NCBI RefSeq assembly: GCF_000485595.1
Contig: NW_014577772.1
Location: 141,008-162,045 of the forward strand
Source: Priapulus caudatus
Taxonomy: Eukaryota; Priapulida; Priapulimorpha; Priapulimorphida; Priapulidae
Direction: 5' to 3'
DNA: 21,038 nucleotides
In this document: positions 1-10,500 of the stretch, piece by piece
Layout: every line of letters begins with the position of its first letter
Numbering within the stretch: position 1 is the stretch's first letter
Program-made: the position numbers and the translations under genes
The notes under the pieces: generated by a model
Told to the model about the DNA's origin: nothing
The model's database searches: none
The model's input: the letters and a program-made list of their open reading frames with translations, nothing else

Positions 1-177
1 TGAATGCAGTTTGGTTGAATGGCCCACGGCGAGGTTGAAAATCGTAGAAGTTAACCATTTATTTGGTCGATCCGGCATTGTGTTGTCTTTGCCACTTTCG
101 ACCACGGACTGCGAAGATTTTCACGAAGGAAATGCCGATAACATTCGAAGTCATTTTCTCTTGCTGACGGCTTCCCC

Positions 178-263
178 TCGCTCTCTCTCTCTTTTACTTT
201 CTCTATCTCTCTTTATTTTTCTCTCTCTCGCTCTCTCTCTCTTTCTCCCCCTCTCTCTCTGTT
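178..263 (+). repeat. CT-rich simple repeat
   Basis: Near-continuous (CT)n with TTT and CCC interruptions. The open frame across it encodes only Ser/Leu/Phe low complexity and is not a gene. Confidence 0.85.
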
Positions 264-542
264 TTCACTTTCTCTTTTTTTCTGCTTGAATTCGGATTAG
301 GTGGCAATCGCACGGCGGGCCGAGAGACGGGGATCTTGTAATTGAATTCAATCAGCATTGAGTTCATTCGTTTAGTCTCAGACATCTCACGCGCAAATGG
401 AATGAGGCAGCGGACCGCACGCACGCGTTATCTGCTCGTCATGGCAGAAACGACTCACGCAACAAAGAAGAGAAGCTGCCTGAAACCCTATAGCAGGATC
501 ACTAGGGGGTGATAGCGATGAGGGGGAGGAGGGAAGAAGGGA

Positions 543-762
543 GGAGGGAGAGGGCAGCAGAAATAACGACATCAAAGCAAGGACAGACATCATAGCTACT
601 GCTAGGCTAGTTGCGTCTAACCTTGGCGTAATCATTCTGATTGGTTACTCCATTGATCATTACATCAGAATGATTACTCCAAGGTTAGACGCAACTAGCC
701 TAGCAGTAGCTATGATGTCTGTCCTCGCTTTGCTGTCGGTATTTCTGCTGCCCTCTCCCTCC
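543..762. mobile_element. 220-bp foldback element (99-bp inverted arms), MITE-like
   Basis: The left arm 543-641 and right arm 664-762 are inverted copies of each other with about five mismatches and no indels; the inner arm ends read ATCATTCTGAT and ATCAGAATGAT. The 22-nt spacer is 642-663. Almost the whole element is palindromic, as in foldback transposons and some MITEs. No transposase is encoded, and no clear target-site duplication is visible because the left flank is purine-rich low complexity. A simple palindromic duplication is the alternative. Confidence 0.6.
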
Positions 763-1040
763 TAGATCTAACTAAGTAACACTAGACTGCCCGTAACCAA
801 CGCTAAGCGAATCTCGTACATCGAGCAGCAGCAGAAGATACACGACACGATCGATAATTGCTGATATGAGGAAGTGCACGCGCTCGAGATTGACCCACAG
901 TTCTGCACCAGCCAAATTACTAAAAGCAAATAAACGTTTGTTGTCTGCTAAATGTAGAATGACCCTCACAGGCGCACGCGATAGAATACACGCATGCGTG
1001 CTCGCACGCGGGCGGGCGGACAACGCGTACGCGCGTGCGT

Positions 1041-1088
1041 GCCAGTGTCTATGCACCTACGCGCGTGCGTGCGTGCGTGCGTGCTTGT
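1041..1088. repeat. GCGT simple repeat
   Basis: Runs of GCGTGC including an uninterrupted (GCGT)n block near 1060-1085. It could adopt a Z-DNA-like alternation. Confidence 0.8.
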
Positions 1089-1269
1089 CTTACTGCATAT
1101 GCATCTGCGCGTGTACACGTCTAACACCACCATCGCTTATGAACGTAGACACCACACGGTGAATCGGCCACCTAACATTTTCGTCGTTCTCTTCCGTCAT
1201 TTATAATGAAATAACACAGTAGCGTTCCGGAAGCGGAAACGAGGGAGCTCACGCATTGTTCTGCTGCAG

Positions 1270-1521
1270 GTCGTCGTGCGCGCAGACGACTCAGGAACGA
1301 CGGGAATCTTCACGCATGCGCTAAGCGCCTTCTCGCCACATTGGAACACGACCTTCGGAAAATTCAGCGAAGGTCAGAACAAAGATGACGTCTCACGCTG
1401 GAACGACAGCGTCATCAGCTACTACGGAACGAAGTCGCTAGGTGTCACTGGCATCGTCATGTCGATCGTCGGCACGATCACCTACGTCTCTCTCGCCGAC
1501 GCGCTGGAAGCCAGCCAAGGG
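1270..1521 (+). CDS. Exon A: PstS-like phosphate-binding core (84 codons)
   Basis: The acceptor is the pyrimidine-rich TTCTGCTGCAG ending at 1269. The exon starts in phase 0 and ends in phase 0 at CAAGGG|GTAGGA. Residues 1-15 read VVVRADDSGTTGIFT, the hallmark of PstS-family phosphate-binding proteins; E. coli PstS has an RADGSGT segment in which Arg135, Ser139, Gly140 and Thr141 bind phosphate, and all four are kept here (R4, S8, G9, T10). A second family block follows at residues 58-79 (GVTGIV...GTITYVSLADAL), matching the bacterial G..G.V....G.IGYV...AL strand region. Two N-glycosylation sequons, N26-T-T and N45-D-S, fit an extracellular position. The preceding part of the domain is not found in 1-1269 and must be encoded further upstream. 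Confidence 0.85.
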
Positions 1522-4500
1522 GTAGGACAGGGATGTGCGGGAACTGACAGGGATGTGCGGGAACTAACAGGGATGAGGGGTAGGCCAGGGATGTGCGGGA
1601 ACTGACAGAAATGTGCGGGAACCGACAGGGATGAGGAGTAGGACAGGGATGTGCGGGAATTGACAGGGATGAGGGGTAGGACAGGGATATGGAGTAGGGC
1701 AGGGATGAGGGGTAGGACAGGGATGTTGGGAGAGAACAGGGATGAGGGAAACGACAGGGATGAGGGCTGGGGCAGGGATGAGGGGTAGGGCAGGGATGTG
1801 CGGGAACCGACAGGGATGAGGGGTAGAACAGAGATGTGCGGGAACCGACATGGATGTGGGGTAGGACAGGGATGCGGGGAACCGACAGGGATGAGGGGTA
1901 GGACAGGATGAAGAGAGGACGGTGATGTGCGGGATACGATCAGGGAGGAATTGGGTAGGGCAGGAATGAGGGGTAAGCGACAGGATGAGGGTTAGGCAAG
2001 GGATGAAGGGTGGGAAACGGGATGAGGGGTAGGACAGGAATGAGGGCGTGGGACAGGGGGGAAAAAAAATGTTGAGGGGGGGTAGAGGGAAGAAACAGGC
2101 GGATGTGGCGGGAAACGCGACGGGATGAGGGGGGTAGTGACAGGGATGAGGGAAACCAGAGCAGGATGAGGGGTAGGGACAGGGATAAGGGTAGGACAGG
2201 AATGAGGGAAAGCCGACGAGGGATGAGGGGTAGGGCAGATTTGATGCAGGGTCAGGACAGGCGCGAACTGAGGGGCTTATGACATGGGGATGGCGGGAAT
2301 CGACAGTGGGATGAGGGGAATAGGACACAGATGAGGGGTGGGCAAGGATGTGGCGGAACCATACGAGGAGTGAGGGGGTATGATAGGGATGGTGCGGGAA
2401 TGCGACCAGAGATCGAGGGGTAGGAACGGGATGTACGGGAAACCGAAAAGGACGAGTGTGTAAGGAAAGGGATGTGGGCGGAAAGTGAACTGGGATGTAG
2501 TGGTTAGGCACAAGGGGGAGGGGGTTAAGGATAAGGGAATGTGCGGAATCGACACAGGATGAGGGGTAGGACAGGGATAAGGGGAGGGCAGGGATTTAGG
2601 GGTGGACATGGATGTGCGGACGGCGGACAGGGATGAGGTTAGAACAGAGAGATGTGGCGGAATCGGCAATGGAATGCGTGGGGTAGGACGGAGGAGATGC
2701 GGGGAACGGGCGACAGGGGAGTAAATAGGGGTAGGACACAGGTGCGGGGAAGCCTAACAGAGAGGAGCGGGTAGGACAAGGGATGAAGAGTATGGACGGG
2801 GATGTGCGGCGAAACCGGACACGGGATAATGGGTAGGGGCAGGGATGAAGGAGCGTAGGAACAGGGATGAGGGTAAGGAACAGGGATGAGCGGGTGGGAC
2901 AAGGAATGAGGGGTAGGACAGGGGATGAGGGGGTGGGACAGGGATGTGGTTAGGGGACAGGGATGTTGCGGAACCGACAGGGAATGAAGGAGATATACAA
3001 GGATAAGGCGGAAACCAACAAGGATGAGGGTAGGGCAAGGGCATAAGGGTAGGAAAGGGATGAGGGTAGGACATGGATGAGCGGTCAGGACATGATGTGC
3101 GGGAATCGACAGGGATGAGGGGTAGGAAACAAGAGATGAGGGGGTGGGGCAGGGATGTGGCGGGAAACGCAACAGGAATGAGGGGTAGGCCCCAACGCGG
3201 ACGTGGGCGGCCCCCGAATCGACAGGGTATGAGGGTAGGACAGGGATGTAGCGGGAAACCGAAAAGAAGACGAGGTGAGGAAGGGATGTGCGGAAATCGA
3301 CAGGTGATGAAGTGGGTAGACCATAGATAAAGGGTAAGGGCAGGGATGAGGTGTAAGGAGCATGGAGTGTGCGGGAATCGGACAGGGATGAGGGGTAGGA
3401 CCAGGGATAAAAAGGGGGTAGGGCGGCAGGGATAAGGGGTAAGGACATTGGATGTATCGCGGAGATCGACAGGGATGAAGGGGTAGGAACAGGGGGGTGG
3501 CGGACAATCGGACAAGGAATGAGGGGTAGGACAGGGATAAGGGGTAGGTGGCAGGGATGAGGGGTAAGGCAACATCGGATGTGCGGGAATCGACAGGGAT
3601 GAGAAGTAGGACAGGGATGTTGCGGGGAATCGACAGGGATGAGGGTGTAGGACACGGGATGTAGCGGGAACCGAAAGAGAGCGAGGGTAAGGACAGAGAT
3701 GTGCGGGAAACCGAAGAGACGCGAGGGTAGGACTAGGAATGGCGAAAGATCGCGACAGGGATGTGGAGTAGAATAGGGCGCTGATGGGTGGGGCAGGGGA
3801 CTTGCGGGAACGCAACGGGATGAGAGTAGGACAGGGATTGCGGAGACTCGACGGGGATGTGAGAGTAGAATAGGGTCTGGGGTGGGGGCGGGATGTGGCG
3901 GGAACCAACAGGGATGAGGGGTAATGGAACAGGGATGCGCGGGAACCGAAAGAGACGACGGGGTAGGACAGGGATGTGGCGGAAAGTTGACAGGGAATGA
4001 GGAGCGTAGGAGCAGGGATGTTGGGGGTAGGACCAGGAATGAGGGGTGGGGCATCGGGATAGGGGTAGGGCCGGATGTCGGGAACCGAAAGAGACAGTAA
4101 GGGGTAGGAGCAGCGGAATACAGGGGAACTGACAGGGTATGCGGAAAACCGACAGAGATGTGGATAGGACAGGATTGTGGAGTAGGACAGGGATGTGGAG
4201 TAGGACAGGGATGTGGAGTAGGACAGGGAGAATGAGGGGTAGGACAGGATGTGGAGTTAGGACAGGGGATGTGGAGGTAGGACAGCGGGGATGATGGAGT
4301 AGGACAGATTCGGAGTAGGACAGGGATGTGGAGTAGGACAGGGATGTGGAGTACGGACAGGGGATGTGGATGTATGAACAGAAGATGTGGAGTAGGACAG
4401 GGATGTGGAGTAGGAACAGGGCATGTGGAATAGGGGACAGGGATGTGGAGTAGGACAGGGATGTGGACGTAGGACAGGGATGGGTGGAGTAGGACAGGGA

Positions 4501-7500
4501 TCGTGGAGTAGGACAAGATGTGGAGTAGGAGCAGGGATGTTGGAGTAGGACAGGGATGTGAGTAGGAGCAAGGGATTGGAGTAATGAACAGAGATGTGGA
4601 GTAAGGAGCAGGGAATGGTGGAGGTAGGACAGGGATGTGGAAGTAGGACAGGGATGTGGAGTAGGACAGGGATGGGGGGAGTAGGACAGGGATGTCGGAG
4701 TATGACAGAGATGTGGAGTAGGACAGGGAGATGATGAGGGGAGGAAGTAGGAGCAGGGATGAGGGTAGGACAGAGAGATGTGAGTAGGACAGGGATGTGG
4801 AGTAGACAAGGATGTTGGAGTAGGACAGGGATGTGGAGATAGGACAAGGGATGTGGAGGTAGGACAGGGATGAGTATGGACAGCAGATGTGGAGTAGGAC
4901 AGGTTGTGGAGTAGGAGAGGGTATTGGAAGTAGGACAGGGATGAGGGGTAGGACAGGGATGTGGAGTAGGACAGGGATGTGGAGTAGGACAGGGATGTGG
5001 AGTAGGACAGGGATGTGGAGTAGGACAGGGATGTGGAGTAGGACAGGGATGCAGGGAACCGACAGGGATGTGGAGTATGACAGGGATGTGGAGTAGGACA
5101 GGGATGTGGAGTAAGACAGGGATGTGGAGTAGGACAGGGATGAGGGGACCCGACAGGGATGTGGGATAAAACAGTGATGCAGGGACTTACAGGGATGTGG
5201 GGTAGGAGAGCGATGCGGGGGATCAACAGTGATTAGTGGCTGCGACGAGGATCAAGGGGTATGAGGTGAGAGTAAATGACAGGGGTGAGGGAGGCAACAT
5301 GAGTGAGGGGTGTGGCAGGACAGAGGGGGTCGACAGGGATGAAAGATCGTAGTGCAGGAGAATCCGGCATGAGCGATAGGCTAGCAAGTGACGCTATATA
5401 AAAGGCTACGTTAATGTTGATGTCACATCACTATGACGACGCCTGCATACCTACTGTATTTCTGTATTCACCAGGCTCAGCTGCCGATGGCGGCTATCGC
5501 CTCGAGGCAGTTTAACTTCGTATTTCCGACGCTCGAGTCCGTACAGCTGGCGGCTGAGTACTACTCCGACAGCTTCGACAAACATTTCACCACCGACCTT
5601 GTCGACCCAGGCACCGCTGACGCGTACCCGATCTCCGGTAGGTAGCGCTGTAGGCGCTCGGCAGTCTGCCAAATGATGATCAGTGGGTCGTGTGATTTGC
5701 AGTCGGTAGGTGGCGCTGTAGGCGCTTGGCAGTCTGCCAAATAATGATCGGTGGGTCGTGTGATTTGTAGTAGGTAGAGATTAAATGACGTCATTCCGTA
5801 CGTGTAAGAGAGGTCCGTCACCTGTAATCAACTATTTTATAGTGTGTAATGGAAAATTTAAAGTTATATATAAAGTTGTTCAGCCGAATTAGTCCGTACT
5901 CGCATAACTAGAGAACTCCGTAGCCTAGAGGAAAACTAAAGATATTTTCAGGATCAGCACGTCTGGGAGGTGGTTCTGGCTGAAACCAAAATTTAATAAA
6001 GTAAAAAAGTTAAAAATGCATAAAAATTCTATTCATCAACAGATGGCGGTGCGTACAGATTAACATCACGTACGTGTGAATCTATGAGGTATACTCTTAA
6101 CGGCGCAGTGGCCTAGTCGCTAGAACATCCGTCTCCTACACCGGGATTCCGGGTTCGAGTCCTAGCTGGGAACGTATTTTCCCCTTTTTTCTTTTTTTCC
6201 CTTTACCTACCTCTTTAGTATGTATTATTTTGAATTTTTGAATTTTTACTTTAAATTTTTTATATTTAATGTCTTTTATCTTTTGATTTCTTATTATTTT
6301 TTACTATTTGGGATGGGATGGGATGGCATTACATGGGATGGCATGCGATGGGATGGGATGGGATGGGATAGGATGACATGGGATGGCATGGGATGGGATG
6401 GGATGGGATGGGATGGGATGGGATGGAATGGGATGCGGTGCGATGGGATGGGATGGGATGGGATGGGATGAGATGGGATGGGATGGCATGGCATGGCATG
6501 GCATGGCATGGCATGGCATGTCATGGGATGGCATGGGATGGCATGAGATGCGATGAGATGGGATGGGATGAGATGGGATGAGATATGGAATGGGATGGGA
6601 TGGGATGGGATGCGGTGCGATGGATTGGGATGGCATGGAATGGGATAGATAGTTGGATTTTTTGGGGTATTTTCTTTTCAACCAAGCGGTCACCAACTGA
6701 GTAACGCCACTGATTTTCCCGGGCAACGCCGGGTATCCCGCTAGTATATATATATATATTAGGAGTTAATGAAGACAAATTTGTCTTTACTAACTCCTGA
6801 TATATATATATATATATATTCTTCTAGGTTACACCTACTTTATCATCAGAATGGATACGGACACCAAGTGCGACGCGTGCAAGGAACTTATCCGCTACAT
6901 AGACTGGTTCATGAACGACGAGTCGGCGCGCACTCTGGCGAGCGACCTCGGCCTGACCCCGCTCGGCGAGCGCGTGCGCAGTGCGGTGCACGATCACGTG
7001 TTGTCTCGCGTCAGCTGCGGCGGGGCTGTCATGTGGGAGCTGGTGCAGGCCGACCGACACTGGGAGGTCGTGCAGCAGCAGAAGTGGCGCGTGCCTGTGT
7101 TCGTGCTGGTGCCGCTGATCGCCGCCACCGTCATCGCGATGGCCGTCTACCTGGGCCACGTCTACGTGCGCACCAACCGCGCGCTGATGCGCAGCGAGTG
7201 GCGAATCCCGCCCGAAGACATCCAGCCCATCAACACCTTCGTCTCGCTCATCTCACAGAGAGTCCTTGGCGACGGCACCCCGGTGAGCAGCAGCGGCAGC
7301 TTGCGGCAGCCAGAGCGGGCAACGCCGTTCGTCGTCGCGCTCTACCGCGACGAGCGCGTCTTCCTGCGTCCGACCAGCGTCAAGCTGGCTGCGTCGCTCA
7401 GCAAAGAAGCGCGTCGCACGTTGATCTGGTTCAAGGACGGCGTGACGCACGTAAACGTGATGCGCTTTTACGGGGCGACGGTGCAAGCCGACGAGTACAG

Positions 7501-10500
7501 GCTCGTGTCGGAGTGCTGCGCGAAGGGCGCGCTCGCCGACGTGCTGCGCTCTCAGCGCTACAACCTCGACGCGCCGTTCCTCTTCTCGCTGGCTGCCGAC
7601 GTCGCTGCGGGCATGGCGTACTTACACGGCATCGGCATCGTGCATGGCATGCTGCGACCGCAGGTCTGCTTCATCGACATCCGCTGGAACGTGAAGGTCG
7701 CCGACTGGGAGTACGCGCGCTGGAACGCGGCACTGCGGCGCGGAGCGCGACGTCGCGACGCCGTCTACCCGCAGCAGAACGACGATGAGGCGCGCAGCCA
7801 GCTGACGAGTGAGCGCCACCTGCTCTACCACTCACCCGAGCGGCTGGTGGCGGCGCAGCGGGGCAGCCTGCACGCCCTCGCCAAGCCCGACGACGTCTAC
7901 AGCTACGGCATCCTCGCCTACGAAATCTTCATGCGTGGCGACGCCTACGATGACGTCGGCAGCACGATGTCGCTGCAGGACATTGTCGCCGCCGTCGGCG
8001 CGCGCTACCTGCGGCCGGCGTACGCGAAGCACATTCCACGTAACGTATTCTACGTCGTCGAGTCGTGCTGGCACGACCAGGCGAGCACTCGGCCGACGTT
8101 CTCACACATCGGCAAGCGACTGAAGGCGTGCAACCCGACGAAGAAGAGCCTGCTCGACAATATGATGCTGGCGCTCGAAGAGTACACGCTGCAGCTGGAG
8201 GAGAAAGTCGCTGAGCGCACCGCCGAGCTCGCACAAGTCACGAGCAACATGGAGAAGCTGCTCGGAAGCATGCTGCCGCCAGAGATCGCTGCGAAGCTGT
8301 CCAGCGGCCGCCAGGTGGAGCCGGAGTACTTCGAAGACGTCAGCGTCTTCTTCTCGGACATCGTCGGTTTTACGTCGCTGTCGGCGGCGTCGTCACCTCT
8401 ACAGGTCGTCAACCTGCTCAATCACGTCTACACTCACTTCGATTCGATTATTGAGAACCATGACGTCTATAAGGTGGAGACGATCGGAGACGCCTACATG
8501 GTCATCTCGGGTCTGCCGCGACGCACGCGCCACCACGCGGCGCACATCGCCAACATGGCGCTCGAGTTCGTCGCGCGGCGCGTCTGCGTGCCGCACGTAC
8601 CGGAACAAGACGTCGTGCTGCGCTGCGGCGTCGCCAGCGGCTCGGTGATGGCCGGTGTTGTCGGCTTGAAGATGCCACGCTACTGTCTGTTCGGCGACAC
8701 GGTAAACACGGCGTCGCGCATGGAGTCGACGTCGCTACCGTCCCGTATACAGGTACGTCGCTACCGTGCGTCCCCCATACACGTACGTCACTACCGCCCC
8801 ACATACACGTACGTCACTACCGTCCCACATACACGTACGTCGCTACCGTCCCACATACACGTACGTCGCTACCGTCCCACATACACGTACGTTGCTACCG
8901 TCCCACATACACGTACGTCACTACCGCCTCACATACACGTACGTCACTACCGTCCTACATACACGTACGTTGCTACCGTTACAACCAGTACGTCATACCG
9001 CCTCAACACTACACGTACGCCGCTACCCTCCACATACACGTTGTACGGCCACCTTACCGTTCCCACATACACGTACGTTGCTACACGTTCCCACATACAC
9101 GTACGTCGCTACCGTCCCACATAACACGTACGTCGCTACCGTCCACCTTACACGTACGTCACGCTTACCGTCCACATTACACGTACGTCGCTACCGTCCG
9201 TCCACATACACGTACGTCGCTACCGCACCCACTTACACGTACGTCACTTACCGTCCACATACACGTTACGTCGCTACCGTCCCACATACAAACGTTTACC
9301 GTCGCTTTCTACGTTCCACATACACGTACCGTCACTACCGTTCCCACATACAGTACGTCACTACCGTCCCACAATACACGTACGGCCCGCTACGTCCCAC
9401 ATACACGTACGTCACTTACCGTTCCCACATACACGTACGTCGCTACCCCGTCCCACATACACGTACGTTCGCTACCGTCCCACATACAGCGTACGTCGCT
9501 ACGTCCACATACACCGTAACGTCGCTACCGTCGTCCCACATACACGCTACGTTCACTACCGGTCCCACATAACGTACGTTCGCTACCGTCCAACATTACA
9601 CGGTTACGTCTCTTACCGTCCGTTCCACATACACCGTACGTCGCTACCGTCCAGTCCACATACACGTTCACGACGGCTACCGTCCCACAATCTACACGTA
9701 CGTTCTCTACCGTCCCGTTCCACATACACGTTACGTTCGCTTACCGTTCCATCCTACATAACCATGTACGCCTACGTCCCACATACACGTTCGTCGCTAC
9801 CCGTTCCGTCCCACATACACGTACGGTTGCTACCGCTCCATCCTACATTACATATACGTCGCTACCGTCAACACTACACGTCGTCGCTACCGTCCCACAT
9901 ACACGTACCGTCGCTACCCGTAACACATACACGTACGGCGCTACGCCGCCTCACATACACGTACGCCGCTACCCTCCCACTCACACGTTACGTGGTTACC
10001 GTCCACATTACACGTAACGTCGCTTACCGTTGCGTCCACATACACAGTACGGCGTCCGTTCCCACATACACGTACGTCGCTTACCGTCCCAATACACGTA
10101 CGACGCTACCGATCCCACATACACGTAACGTCCGCTACCTCCCACTCTAACTATACACGTCACTACTGTCCCACATACACGTAATCACTACGTCCCACAT
10201 ACACGTACGTCGCTACGTCCCACATATACGTTACGTCGCTACCCGTACCACATACACGTACGGCGCTACCGCCTCACCACTACCACGTTACGCCGCTACC
10301 CTTCCACATACACGTACGTGGCTACCGTTCAAACCATACACGTACGTCGTCCTGCGGTTCCCAACATACACGTTACGTCGCTACGTCCACATACACGTTA
10401 CGTCCACTACCGTCCCACGATACCCGTTACGTCGCTTACCGTCCCAATACACGTACCGTCGCTACCGGTGCGTCCCACATACAGTACGTCTCACTTACCG

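Larger units (their letters stand above)
1..1269 (+). other. Upstream intron of the cyclase gene; no exon seen
   Basis: The acceptor at 1269 implies that the sequence before it is intronic. I looked for the N-terminal PstS blocks (glycine-rich first strand, YN, WND-type motifs) and found none. It contains a CT-rich low-complexity stretch, a 220-bp foldback and a GCGT-type simple repeat, listed separately. The short open frames here have no recognisable protein. Confidence 0.5.

Noticed and set aside
1564-5226. Several long minus-strand open frames (up to 625 codons) rich in Pro, Ser, His, Cys
   Set aside because: They are translations of the 18-bp intronic minisatellite, whose period is a multiple of three and has no stop on that strand; there is no non-repeat domain.
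1522-5230. CRISPR array, considered because of regular short repeats
   Set aside because: Repeats are contiguous with no unique spacers, and the genome is eukaryotic.
6100-6175. A working tRNA gene (anticodon CCU)
   Set aside because: The A and B boxes fit, but the acceptor, anticodon and T stems do not pair; better explained as a SINE head.
6769-7788. 339-codon plus-strand frame overlapping exon C
   Set aside because: It is an alternative-frame shadow (Arg/Ala-rich) of the GC-rich cyclase exon; the true frame carries all domain motifs.
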